DNA of 64,000 nt from Ectobius pallidus (taxonomy: Eukaryota; Arthropoda; Insecta; Blattodea; Ectobiidae), in assembly GCA_964059195.1 (NCBI GenBank), contig CAXKWD010000005.1, forward strand, positions 148,395,265-148,459,264, in the 5' to 3' direction. The notes beneath the pieces were generated by a model that was not told the DNA's origin, made no database searches, and worked only from the letters and a program-made list of their open reading frames with translations. Numbering within the stretch: position 1 is the first letter of the stretch; each line of letters opens with the position of its first letter. Below, piece by piece: positions 37,185 to 48,359 of the stretch. The translations under genes were made by a program, and so were the position numbers.

Positions 37185-39290
37185 TCAAACTATGCATATT
37201 TAAAACTGACCTCAAAACTGTTACTCGCCATAGAAATCAAAATTCTTCCAACATTGTTAAAGGAGAATGCATTAACATTTGTTCTTTATCAGAGCTTTAC
37301 CTCCCCCTTGTAGTTACGTTTATGCGGCCCACGCCGCCCGGGATTTACATGAAAGATTGCACTAACACACTTTTAAAACCAGACATCAGTTTTAAAATAC
37401 TGAATTCCGCTGTAAATCAACTGAAAATATAACGAAAATAAATTAATTACATTTACACATTTACACATTTTTTTACTTTTCATTTGAAGTTCACATTTCT
37501 TAGAAAATTCTGTATCTACCTAAATTTAAATAAAAATCGCTTCTTCCTTACCTTGTTCAGTCATATTAATTTTTAGCTAAATATAAAATCCTCCTCCTAC
37601 ATAAGTATACATTTTTAATCAACGGATACATTCAAGACGTCGTAAGTACAGCGGCAGAGGTAAACAAACTAGAAGCGATTCGCGTATTGTGCGCGCGGAA
37701 TAATGCAAGTATTGTAGTGCAGTACAGCGGGTTTGCCTGCAGTGACAGGCTTGGAAGGAGACCGTACATTCTCTCCTAGACAGGTCGGCAACTTCTCTAC
37801 TTGTTACACGTTGCGGGCTAGTCTAATCTCTGTGTTCCAGGCACTTGTTCAACAGACCATGTCCATCATTTTACGTGGAACGACGCAAGGTAGTGCAAGA
37901 AACAGCAGGATGAAGATGATAAGGTGATTCTGCTTGCTACCTGTTTACCGGCAAACTCTTCTTGCACGATACCGGAATTGCTTTTCTGCCGCACCTGCAG
38001 AAGATGCTTCATTGCTTCTCAGATATTTCTTCCAACAAAAAGTTATGACAGAATCCATCATCTTTAATTTATATTTCATGCCGTTTTACAAAAGGAATTG
38101 ATGTAAAAAGAAATCCTAATGGAAGCATTAGTCTTTAATTTATATTTTATATAATTCATAATGTATCTGGAAATGTACGATGGTACCTCGATTCCACACG
38201 TTGAAAGTACTAAGTAATTATACATTTGAAATGCATGCATTTTGTACGATGAATTTATGCATGAATTACTTTGTGATATCATAGAAGTGAAAACAAAAAT
38301 GAGCGATTGAATATCCATATAAGCAAAACTCGTGTCACTAGTCATTTCATTAAATTAAGCAGGTACAGTAATTACATAATGGGTTTAAGATACAATCACT
38401 TATAAATAAAATATATTGAAACATTTTATTCTTGTGCCGTTGTCTACCGTTCATGTTCAGCAGGCTTAAATCCACTGGGAACTGCTGAAGATGTTCCCTG
38501 TTAATACAATATTTTCTTTTTGATTCACGAAAATGTTTTAGAGTAAATTTATTTATAGACGAAAGAAAAGTAAAGAAATAAAGCACAATCTGTACTGATA
38601 GAAAACAAAAACAGTTACTTGGGAAAAATAAAGGTAGCGTAGAACGGACTGGTGCAAGTTAATATATTTAAAATGGATTTACATTGGTTACCTCGCCGGC
38701 GGCAGACAGTCATTTGAGCGCTTGCAATGGAAAATGCCTTGAGGTCTTTTCCAGTTTTGTCGTCTGTACCATACATTTATATACCTCAGAGTTACATCAT
38801 TCCTTTCAGACACGTGTGCATGCTTTTTTTTTAGATATATTTTTATGTACAATTATGCAATCAACAAGGCCCACTCTTTTTATTTGTACCTAATTACACT
38901 ATTAAACAGTATGAACTTCTATGTTGTAAAGCAAATTCAACTTTAGTTGTATTTATTGTCTTGTCCTTCAAAACGGTTTTTATATAGAGCCGATTAAGTC
39001 CACAGTGGCAGTTCAGCGAATGAAGCTTGCAATCCATAATCATTGCTGGCGTTGGTTCTATTCCAATACGGTAAATTCTCTTAGAGGTTTTGCACCTTGG
39101 TATTTCCTCCTCATGTATATTGCAGTTGTCAGGAATTTTCACTCCGTCATCATCTGATTTACATTATTAACCTGCCTCCTTCCAAAATTACAATTTATTG
39201 ACGAGAAAAAATTGGCCTATGCTTGCAGTTGCCACTTTTTTTTTTATCCGGACGCGGCTCCGATAAACACATAGGCCTGTAGAGCACACA
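37185..39290. other. No supported gene
   Basis: A somewhat GC-richer segment lies at 37640-38000 with CpG dinucleotides and a 64-codon frame, without a known domain. The remainder is AT-rich. I cannot support any gene here. Confidence 0.4.
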
Positions 39291-39294
39291 TAGG

Positions 39295-39390
39295 ACTCCG
39301 AAGGTGTGAAGTAATTTCCTACTTCCCTTCCCTTCGTCACCTCCAAAGCGTAGCGATTGGTTCAATTACGCACCTTCATACCTTCGGAGT
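39295..39390. mobile_element. Small inverted-repeat unit
   Basis: ACTCCGAAGGTGTGAAG at the left and CTTCATACCTTCGGAGT at the right are complementary with one mismatch, 96 bases end to end. It is a probable MITE remnant, or a hairpin. Confidence 0.4.
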
Positions 39391-39564
39391 ACTGCTGTAG
39401 AGTATTCTGTCCACCCTTCCTTTAAAAATGATCTTAAAAACACCATTCCTCTCCCTTCAGTACAGATGATTGGCACAAGAGGGCAATGCCAAAATGTTTG
39501 AGGCTGTCCTCTCCACTTTTTTTTCAGCATAATACAATCACTCATATATCTTTTTTTAATTTTC

Positions 39565-40135
39565 AAAGAATTACAACAACAAGAAATTGAAAGAATTAAG
39601 CTCTAGTGTATGTTATTCTTTAAATAACAAAACCGTTCCCACACATTTTCTCGCATCCGCATTCCCGAATAAACATTTTTTCAGGTTACCTTTTCCTGAA
39701 TGCCAAATTGATTTTCCCAAACCAAAGACCTCTCATTTCATTTACTATTCAGTTTCCGAACATAATTATTGAGAAATTCGCGAAAAGTACGAAACGACAT
39801 GATTTGACATCACCACATTTTGCCGGAAGACAAACTATTATAATATATTGTTCTAATTATTCGCTAACAACATATCTGCGACTTCATAGCTTAGCGATGT
39901 TGCCATAGTTCTTCCCTTTCTATGGGACGACTGTAAACTTTTGTTCTGATACCTATTCCAGAGGCTTGCTGCAGTAGGTAGGAAGCTAAAATTGTAGATT
40001 TTGAAAAAGAAATACTGAAGTATATGCCAAAGAAATAAATAAAAAAAAGAGTGTAAGAAAGTATTTCAAATGTTGAAAATTTCATAACATACACTAGAGC
40101 TTAATTCTTTCAATTTGTTGTTGTTGTAATTCTTT
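39565..40135. mobile_element. MITE with 50-bp terminal repeats (571 bp)
   Basis: The left end reads AAAGAATTACAACAACAAG, AAATTGAAAGAATTAAGCTC and TAGTGTATGTTAT. The right end is its complement apart from a GAA/CAA difference in the ACAACAA run. The inside is AT-rich with no transposase. Outside the arms there is no convincing target duplication (ATTTTC at left, ATTTCT at right). The near-perfect arms suggest a recent insertion or gene conversion between them. Confidence 0.85.
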
Positions 40136-40237
40136 ATTTCTGGGACGTCAATTCAGTCAACAGTCAGCTCTATTCTTTTATTAATTTTTATTACTTTTTG
40201 CGTGCCTGAATAGCTGCTTCGGTGTTTATTATATACT

Positions 40238-40285
40238 AGGAGGTGCCCGTGGCTTCGCCCACGATAATTAATTGAACAATTAAAA
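40238..40285. repeat. GTGCCCGTGGCTTCGCCCACG repeat end, copy 1
   Basis: TACTAGGAGGTGCCCGTGG followed by CTTCGCCCACGATAATTAAT resembles a motif (ACTAG..GTGCCCG.GGCTTCGCCC.CG) that I know from dispersed repeats in many arthropods. A weaker direct copy begins at about 40637. I do not assign the element class. Confidence 0.5.
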
Positions 40286-40636
40286 ATTAAGAGTATAATA
40301 ATTATTAAAGCATTATATTTATTAACACTTACACCGAATCATTCATAAACTAAACCATTATTAATTACAATTTCGGCTTCAGAGTACATTCCACGATTAG
40401 AAAGCGCCCCCTGGGAAAACGATCTCAGATTCGATTATACAGTTCCAAAGGAACCTGTGAACACATAATACGTATTGTTTCTCAACTGTTTGTTGACAGA
40501 TGAATATGATGTGAATTTTATTTGATAAATTCAGTGTAATTTTCAGAAATTATACAATTTTTCAAGGGAAGGAATGGTTTGTTTGGATTTTTATTATCTG
40601 CGACACTTCCTTGGTTAAACTATCAATATTTTACAT

Positions 40637-40675
40637 CTGGTGCCAGCGGTTTCCCCCGCCATTATTAATTGACTC
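40637..40675. repeat. Same repeat end, degenerate copy 2
   Basis: CTGGTGCCAGCGGTTTCCCC followed by CGCCATTATTAATTGA aligns with the copy at 40238 with several changes, in the same orientation. Confidence 0.45.
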
Positions 40676-40679
40676 CAGG

Positions 40680-41510
40680 ATTTTTAAGAAATTTGCACTG
40701 GCAGCTTATTAAAATTGTTTGTGGTTCAGAGCTATGAAAATTGTAAGTAAAAATAAAATTATAATATTTGTTCATTGAATTCATTTCACTTAGGCCTTAT
40801 ATAATAAAGAAACGGCTTTCCTAATTTTGTACTTTTCGTGAAAGTTTAGACTGAGAGAGACGAACATTGCCGAGTATGCCCGATGTTTCACGAAGCGGGC
40901 GAGCGAGTGAGCACGCTATTTAGGGCCGTTGAATTGTATAAGAGTAGATGATTATTGAATGTAAATACTGTATCTATTTCTAATGACTAACTTGCAATTG
41001 AGAAATGACATATATATTTAACGACGACAAGTTAGTAAGAACATGTAGGTTAACTGGTTTCAGTATAATATTTACATTCTATAGGCCTATGTGTTGAGGA
41101 CATGGGGGAGATATTGTGATCAGGGGGATTAATGAGAAACTTATGTTGAAAGATCTGGTTTGGGTTGTCGTTTAATTGTCAATTTGTGTGGTGTTTGTAA
41201 TGTATGAGGTCCCCTGCTGGGATTACTGAGTCAGATCTTGGCACATCTCAAGTGTCTCCACCCAACCAGCTCCGCCCGAAGTCACGTGACTTAATCGCAA
41301 CAATGCGTTTCATTCATATCCGCCCTTGCATATAGGACTGGGTCATCTGCTAACTAGTTTATTTAATGGTCTATGCCTCATTTCCAATGGAGTTTCTGAT
41401 TCACGCGAATTTTAGTGTTTATGTCACCCCCCAAATAACGTATAAAGCTACAGAATATTTCGCTTACAAGGGAAAATGTTTATAGATGGAAAAAATGAGG
41501 GCTACTTCAT
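40680..41510. other. No gene recognised
   Basis: Mixed sequence between two repeats. A slightly GC-richer part at 41220-41350 (CCCTGCTGGGATTACTGAG, AAGTCACGTGACTTAATCGC with its palindromic AAGTCACGTGACTT) shows no coding frame. Confidence 0.4.
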
Positions 41511-41511
41511 T

Positions 41512-41896
41512 TTATTCTCTACCCCATTTAAGAACGATCCTGTTCAAAACAAAGAGGCGTGGCCCGCAGGTGAGAACGCACGTGTTCACCGTGTTTATGT
41601 TAGTTTGTTTATTCTCAGTACAACTGACCCGCAGGGTTGTCGTGAACAATGAATCCTTTGTTTTGTTTGCTAATTGATATACTATAATGATGACGATGCC
41701 AGTGAGAGTTTGTTATTTCACGTGTAATTGTTGCATGAACTTAAGAACACTCGTTAGCCACACCCTGCTAATGGCGCATGCTAATGACATTAACCAATCA
41801 CGTTTTGTCACATGATGCGAATTTTCCGCGAACTCTCTGTGAGTTCTCCTCTCCTTTGTTTTGACTAGGATCAAACTTGATTGGGATCAATTATAG
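41512..41896 (-). mobile_element. MITE, family C, copy 2 (385 bp)
   Basis: This is the reverse-orientation copy of 21174-21552. Shared internal phrases include AACCAATCACGTTTTGTCAC, ATGATGCGAATTTTCCGCGA, GTTAGCCACACCCTG and GTACAACTGACCCGCAGGGT. Both terminal repeats survive. The copies differ by scattered substitutions and small indels, so neither is very recent. The plus-strand frame of 63 codons in it is chance. Confidence 0.85.
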
Positions 41897-42257
41897 TGAG
41901 ACACAACATAAACATCTTGTCACCACCGTTATTGATAATATCGTTGTCAATACCACCATCTTGCTTTTTCAACCAACGACCTGATAATGGCCAAAATAAT
42001 TATATGTGTATTATTAATTAAAATGTATTATTCCTAGTCGTTTCCTTTATTATAAACTTCTGAAGTTCAGAACAGTTAAAGTTCACGCTGGGAATTTACA
42101 TTGCCGGGTAAGAGAAAAGAAAACTGCTATTAGAGCAACGCTCATCATTTCTATTACTAGGCTGCTGTTGTTATTAAGCTAATATGATTTTCTTAAGCTA
42201 TTGTTATTATTACCGGCATAATTATTGTTTTATTATTACTGTTATTATTATTATTAT

Positions 42258-42520
42258 TAGTTGAAAAAAATATTTTGGAAAGTGTAGAAGAAAGACGCTT
42301 GAAATGGTATGGACATGTACTCAGAATGACAGAGGATAGAATACCCAAGAAAATTTTGGATTGGAAAGTAGAAGGAAAAAGAAGAAGAGGGAAGCCCAAA
42401 GAGTGGGGTGAAAAGGAGTATGGCGAGAAAAGGATTGAGTGAAGAAGATGCTATGGACAGGGACTTATGGAGGCAAAAGATTGTTGTGGGATAAAGGAAA
42501 AGCATTGTATTGTGGAATAT
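42258..42520 (+). mobile_element. LINE 3' coding fragment (family B, copy 2)
   Basis: The plus strand reads ILESVEERRLKWYGHVLRMT, then EDRIPKKILDWKVEGKRRR and GKPKEWGEKEYGEKRIE before a stop. Downstream, GCATTGTATTGTGGAATATT followed by CCTTAATAAAAAATAAA looks like the 3' untranslated end with a poly-A-like tail, then further ATT repeats. An (ATT)n run lies directly on its 5' side, as in copy 1. It contains only the C-terminus, so it is dead. Confidence 0.78.
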
Positions 42521-42569
42521 TCCTTAATAAAAAATAAAAAAATATTATTATGATTATTATTAATATTGT

Positions 42570-44625
42570 TATTATTATTATTATAGTTAATGGCGAAGGA
42601 ACCCTAGCTGCTATCTGAGGGAGCGGAAAGTCTTTTGAAATATAAACTGTACTATGTCCGTCCTCTTGAATTAAGGTGACAGTGATTTCTTTTTCATCAA
42701 GGATGGTTTTATGAACGACCTCCTGACAAAAATTATCTGGAAGGTCATCTCCCAGTTAAGCTATCGGGAGGATGGAGTGACTGATAACTACCAACCGTGA
42801 TATGAAGACTAGGAGGAAACAAAACAGTTGCCAACTGGAGCTTCGTAGCCACCTGAATTTCAGAACTGATTATTACAAGTTTAACTTATACAATAACGTC
42901 GTTTACGGTTCACATTTGAATGATACATAATTGCACAAATTGATTAATATACTTAAAAATATGTTCTGATGTAATTTAATCGAACAATAGATCGAAATGT
43001 CGTGCCTAGCGGAGGCTGCTCGAACTAGAAGAAACTCGCCTCGGTGCTCTACTATTCTAGTTACGAAATTTGACTACACTTTTCCCTTTAGCAGTTCGAC
43101 GGTGACTTTACAAGATAGGCTATATTCCAGTTAAGCTGTGAAAGTTATGTATCGGGAGGTGGTAGTAAGGGCTCTTAGTGTGTCGCAGCACCTGATATAT
43201 TAGAAAATGTCCGATTTTAAATTCCCTTTAAAACCATGGCATCGACGAGCACAAAAATCCAGGCACGTGTTTTTGTAGTCACGAATGTTCATGAAATTGT
43301 AGTAAATGAAAACTTGAAGTATCCAGCTACAAAAGCAGTCGCCTGAGGATCCTTTCGCCGCAGCTAGCGTAACTCACCAACTGAGAAGTATTTATCCTTT
43401 TCAACCATTCAAATGTGCCCCTTCATGTTTGTTATCAACAGATACAATTATAATAATTGGTTTTCCTCTGGCCATAGCATTATTATTGTAGCAGCTACGA
43501 ACAGCAATAGATAAGCCTTGTGGAAGAGAACGAAGCTAGCCCCCGTGAAAAATAGCAAGGATCGAATCCTAACTGTAAAACAAGGGCTGTGTAGGGTTTC
43601 ATTTTGTCTGGGATTACCAGGCTTTCTCCCCTTCAGGGTTTTCTCCTACCCTCATCCGCATTGGTTCGGGATTTATTTTGCGTGTAGGAACTTACAGGCA
43701 AGTAAGTCTTGACTACACTTAGGAATTTATATTCTGATAGCACAAACCGATTAAGCCAACCCTGAAAATGCATTTTCTCCTTTCATTTTGTCTAATAGTC
43801 ACTTGGTAAAAAAATAATATTGTGTTTAAACCCTTCAGAGACGAATTTAAATATATTGATATTATAAGCTGTCTTCACAGGGAAACATTAATTGGCCGTA
43901 AGTTTGAAATCATTGAGAAAAATGTCAGTAAAACAGCTTATCTTCGTACACTACGATAAAATAGCTGGTCTACAAAAAAAGCATATAGATAAAAATCCTC
44001 ACATTTTATTTAAAGCGTTACTCTTTTAGACCTAATAATATATTATACTATAATGCCGTTATTACATGTGATGTAACAGATCATATCATCCATTATGATA
44101 CTGAATTTCATTATAACATTGTTGTCCAACGACCAATAATATTACACTAAATTGAGATCATTTCGTGTGTTTTATTGTGCGTTGCTTTAAGAAGAGCGTG
44201 TGCCAGAGAAGTCCTGAACTCCCTACACGCTGTCAACTGCCATCTACCGCAAAAGATGAGAACTTACTAATAGCTGGTCGCCGAAACAGAGTCGTTTGTT
44301 TGATGATTTACAAGGTACTCTAAAAACTTATAACTTAGACATTTAATTAAGTAAGGGTCAAGTAATTAACCTAACTTATATGGTATCATGGTATTGCTCT
44401 ACATTCAACGGTGTCATCATTTGTACCAAGATTACTGTTATTTTATATTCAATTATGCAGTCATTATTTTATAAATAAAATATGTAGGCAATCTTCACTT
44501 TATAGCCACCATATAGCCTACCTATATGTTCTTAGCTTCTTAGCTGTACTAGTTTTTGAGGGTGTAACGCTAAAACACGCTGTCCACTTTACTTTTAATT
44601 TGTTCCATTAAATATAAAGACGAAA
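42570..44625. other. No supported gene
   Basis: About 2 kb of mixed sequence with only short frames. The part 43560-43710 (ACCAGGCTTTCTCCCCTTCA, GGGTTTTCTCCTACCCTCAT) looks like an interspersed repeat, but I found no ends. Confidence 0.4.
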
Positions 44626-44629
44626 TGAC

Positions 44630-44884
44630 GGGTTTATTAGCAAACCCAGCAATCTCCATTTTGAAGAAAGACAGAGATGCTAATTTATAATGAAAGTTTA
44701 ATGCATTAAATTTCTATTACATAGTTAGTATATGTATTGCAAATCCGACTTCCCACATAAGGGAGGAAATCAAATTTACAACACATACACTAAGTATGTA
44801 CCAGGAAATGCATTAAACTTTTATTAGAAGTTAGCATCTCTATCTTTTATCAAAATGGAGATTGCCGGGTTTGCTAATAGACCC
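44630..44884. mobile_element. Foldback MITE with arms of about 110 bp
   Basis: The left arm reads GGGTTTATTAGCAAACCCAG, CAATCTCCATTTTG and AGAGATGCTAA, then AAAGTTTAATGCATT. The complement of the right arm reads GGGTCTATTAGCAAACCCGG, CAATCTCCATTTTG and AGAGATGCTAA, then AAAGTTTAATGCATT. The arms take up most of the 255 bp, so the unit is a near-complete hairpin. No protein and no clear target duplication. Confidence 0.85.
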
Positions 44885-44889
44885 CCCAA

Positions 44890-45960
44890 ATTTATTAATA
44901 ATTTAATTATGGTCGAAGAAGAGCAGTCGCATGCATCTTGCCTATAATGGTAATTAAAATAATCACTACGTTCGTTTCATAAACTTACTCGTGTCTTCAT
45001 AAATGTCATTATAGGCTCATTGCATTATGCACTACTCCGTTTTGGGACAGTTTTTGAGATGACGCATTTATACGTCAGAAGCAGTGAAAAGGTTAAACTA
45101 GAGCTGGGATTATTCGGACTGTTTATTTATTTATTTATTTTATTAATTTACCTTTGTGGAGAGGTCTTTTCGCATGAGCATCGCACTAGAAAACAGCTAC
45201 TGCATCAGAGGCACTAAAACTTACGATACAGAAAGAAAGGCAAGCAAGCAGTAGCAGAGGCATCAAGGGGAGCTTCGCCTTCCTTCTCAACAGCATCTTC
45301 TTCCTCTTACTTCTCTTTTTCTTCTTCTTCTCGCAACTCGAAAGTCTTTCCTATCTTGCTGCGTCTTAGAATTTTTTGCGCACCGTCCCCCCAGCTCTGG
45401 AGTGTTATATTGTCCAGTAAACGTCCCCCCCTTTCATACCCCACATACTCTGAGTGCCAGCATCGCCATGCTCATCTTCAGCGGGCGCTGCTCTGCCATG
45501 CAGATCCTGTGTCCGAGGAACGCTGGGCATATCAACTATGTGAGCCAACATGCTACACGCTGACCACAAAGAGGTCTCGTATGTTGAACTATCAGATTCA
45601 CATGACATGCTTTTGCACGTGAGCGCACCAGAAGAGCTCTGCCTACGCGGTGTCTGTTTTTAGGAATGCATCTGAGCAGGAACTGAAGTCTGTACAGTGG
45701 TCATCATGTGTATACGTCTGTTTGTTACATTTATTTAATGGCAATTGTGTACTGCTACTTATTACGCCTGTAACCGTCGGTGGTGTGTCGGAGTTTTTCC
45801 CCACAGGACATGGGGCTGGAATCGAAGATCGAATTCGGAAACTTGGGAACACAAATACTCATAGGCCTATAAAATAAATCGAGATACGAAATTATTATAC
45901 AAAATACTGTATAGTACATTCTCTCTATCAAAAGATTAATGTCTATTATTATGAATTTAT
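44890..45960. other. No supported gene
   Basis: A GC-richer part at 45350-45600 carries overlapping frames of 88 (+) and 67 (-) codons that are shadows of each other and have no domain. The rest is AT-rich with pyrimidine tracts near 45280-45345. Confidence 0.4.
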
Positions 45961-45965
45961 GCAGC

Positions 45966-46015
45966 ATCCTCAGTATCGCTGAGGATGAAGGCAGCGTGCG
46001 CCTCTGAAACGTCGG
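45966..46015 (+). ncRNA. Hammerhead-like motif, degenerate (candidate)
   Basis: A perfect 8-bp hairpin ATCCTCAG-TATCG-CTGAGGAT is followed by an AGGC/GCCT stem and then CTGAAACGTCGG. The 5' strand CTGAGGA fits the hammerhead core CUGANGA and GAAAC fits the GAAA core, separated by a stem as in stem II. The stem II closing pairs are poor and no clear UH cleavage step was identified. Such motifs are known in Penelope-like and other retroelements. It may be only a relic. Confidence 0.3.
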
Positions 46016-46109
46016 AGAAAATAGAATGTAGATTTTCAAACCTGGCTGTCAATCCGAGAAGCCATTATTCACAGCATTAAATTGGTAACGTATTTGAAAT
46101 ACCGTAGAG

Positions 46110-46450
46110 CGTAAATGTATGGACGCTAAGGAAAATGGAACGGAAATATTTAGTTTTGAGATGTATTGTTGGAGGGAAATAGAGAAGGTTCGGTAACGAC
46201 AGCATAAAGAATAAAGAAATTTAAAGTATAGTAGAAGTTAAAAGTTAAAGAAAAGCTAACTGGTTAGGACACATCATATGAGACAAAGAAGAGTTCTACT
46301 AGATGTCACCGAAGGGAAAATAAAAGAAACAAGAAAACCTGGTAGAAGAAAAATTGAGAAACTGGATGAAAAGAAGAAAATAAGCCACGTAGAGTTAAAA
46401 GATGCAGCAAACGACAGAAAGACCTGGGCAATGGAATTCCACATGGGGAT
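46110..46450 (+). mobile_element. LINE C-terminal remnant (family D, copy 2)
   Basis: The frames read MDAKENGTEIFSFEMYCWRE early on, and later RQRRVLLDVTEGKIKETRKP followed by GRRKIEKLDEKKK and ELKDAANDRKTWAMEF. The latter corresponds to CLLHDVTEGK...GRRK in copy 1 at 35455 and to the C-terminus of the same LINE family. Several stops and shifts. The 96-codon frame at 46278-46568 is its longest surviving part. Confidence 0.65.
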
Positions 46451-46862
46451 AAAAAACCTGCAGCAAAATAATAAAATAGTAACAAGCCTAAAATTAAGAA
46501 GCTTAAATTATCTGACAATAAATTGCACATTACAGATCGCTCTTTGCACTCTCAAAAATGTTAGCTGAGAAACCTTGATCTACTATTTTTTTCTGAATCG
46601 TTTTGAGTTTACTGAGTGTAGGTGTCAGTGAGTACGGGTGTAGTCATGACAACGTTTTAAAGCAATAAGACCGCGCCCGGGTTTGCCCATAATATAGGCT
46701 AAAATTATCATCCTGGCCAATTTTCTTTAACGACCCACTATATGCAACAAGAATCTTATTATCGGTACATAGGCTAACATTAGGCAATACGTTCAGATGA
46801 CATTAGTTAACAATTCGTCTGCCTTACTAAGAGATATTTTTTAGTTTAAGAGATAGCCTACT

Positions 46863-47560
46863 GAAGAAGAATATTCCCCAGTAAAATTACTTGGTTTTGT
46901 TTTCGACAAGAAATTATCATGGAATGACCACATATGTTTTAGTAATGAAATATCCAGAGTAACTTTTCTTCTTCGTAGACTTGTTTCCTCAGTTTCAAAT
47001 AAATTAGGCGTACTTAAACAGATTTATACTTTGGCCTTTTCCACTCGCATTTGTCATATGGAACTCATATTTGGGGTAACTGCTTTCGTAACTGCAGAAG
47101 AAAGCAATCAGAATGGAAAATCCACCTTTGATCATTGCAAACAGCTTTTAATTGACACTAAAATATTAACTTTTACGTTCATTTATATTTTTTCGTCTTT
47201 GCTTTTTATTAATGAGAGATAAATGATTATGCTGTTCGTTCCTAAATCTATTCTTATGATCCTAAAAACTGTGGTGCTCTTCAGATCAATCAATTTAGCG
47301 GAAATCTATAGGAGTCAGAGTTTTTAAAGTTGCCCCCTTCTGCTAAACATATACAAATTAAACATTTTAAGATAATTTTAAAAACTCGGTTGTTAAACAA
47401 GTTTATTTTTTATTTATTTTATTTTTTAGAACTGGAGTGCATGATCTGACCTTTTAAAATTTACTGCTTTATAACCTTGACAATGCCTTTTACTTGATAT
47501 ACTAGCTGTAATTAAATTTTTATTATTATTGTTATTGCTATTATATCTTGTATTTTTTTC
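46863..47560 (+). mobile_element. Jockey/CR1-like LINE reverse-transcriptase C-terminus
   Basis: A continuous frame from 46863 reads EEEYSPVKLLGFVFDKKLSW, NDHICFSNEISRVTFLLRRL and VSSVSNKLGVLKQIYTLAFS, then TRICHMELIFG. The order K-x-L-G-x-x-x-D-x-K-L-S-W-x-x-H ... L-R-R-L ... Y-x-x-x-x-S...I-x-x-(Y/M)-x-x-x-F-G is the segment just after the catalytic palm in Jockey- and CR1-like elements. After a frameshift, a HSYDPKNCGALQ-like piece near 47250 and a short K/R-rich end match the rest of the C-terminus. It is truncated at the 5' end and broken. Confidence 0.78.
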
Positions 47561-47632
47561 TCATGCCACAAAAGCTAATCCCGAATCTCCCTATATGTAC
47601 GTCCGTCTTGAACTTCTGCACCACCCCAAGTC

Positions 47633-47968
47633 TTACTTACTCAATGGCAATAGACAATTCCTAAGCAAGCTAAAGAAATATTAAATATTTTATGGAACCG
47701 AAGGTTAATTTCCGCGCTTACATGAGTCCTGCATTCAACCCTATTCTGTGCTAACTCCATCCAACCATCCCTCGCAAATCCGACTTCCCTTAAATCCATC
47801 CCATTACTGTCCTCCCACCTGCGTCTAGGTCTTCCAAGTGGTCTTTTCCCTTCGAGTTTCCCCGTCAATATTTTTGAGGTGTGTCTTTCCTCCCCCATGC
47901 GCGCAACATTTCATCCTCGGTGATTTTATTACCCTTACTAGGTCTATATCCGGTGACGAGTACAGGAC
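47633..47968 (-). mobile_element. RTE-like LINE 3' end (family A, copy 3)
   Basis: The minus strand reads MGEERHTSKILTGKLEGKRP, LGRPRRRWEDSNGMDLREVG and FARDGWMELAQNRVECRTHV. The end GTCTATTGCCATTGAGTAAG and then TAAG marks the same 3' terminus as copies 1 and 2. Upstream on the minus strand, CTGTACTCGTCACCGGATAT and AGACCTAGTAAGGG belong to the same element in another frame. Truncated and non-functional. Confidence 0.85.
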
Positions 47969-48177
47969 CCAAAATCTACAAAGTTTAACTTATTTTTTGA
48001 AGTGAGAATCGTTAAAATTAAGGAAAGAAATTCTTATTATTATATCGCATTGCTCGTTTCATAAACATGCTCATATCTTGATAAATGTCATTATAGGCTT
48101 GTTGCATAATGTAATATTTGTATTGCTTATTCCCTACAAGATCGAAATGATTATTATCTCCCCTGAAAATAGTTTAC

Positions 48178-48318
48178 CCTCATCCGGGGAGGCCCTCCAT
48201 GTCCTTGTCTGGTCAAAAAAAGTATGTATGTGATCCAAAGATAATCCCTCTCACGACAGGTCGCGGTCATCTAAGGTCCGGGCGGCTTGGGTCGCTTAAT
48301 TGAGGTATAATTGAGATA

Positions 48319-48354
<36 letters not shown>

Positions 48355-48357
48355 AAA
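48178..48357 (+). mobile_element. Retroelement 3' end with (AAAG)n tail
   Basis: A GC-rich tail region (AGGTCGCGGTCATCTAAGGT, CGGGCGGCTTGGGTCGCTTA) runs into ATTGAGATAAAG and then nine or so AAAG units. A conserved segment ending in a short tandem tail is typical of a LINE or SINE 3' end. The family was not recognised. Confidence 0.5.
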
Positions 48358-48359
48358 TA

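Noticed and set aside
36892..37432. Frames with poly-leucine and poly-asparagine of 107 and 122 codons
   Set aside because: These are two strands of the same (AAT)n runs. A poly-N protein was considered, but nothing outside the run is conserved or domain-like.
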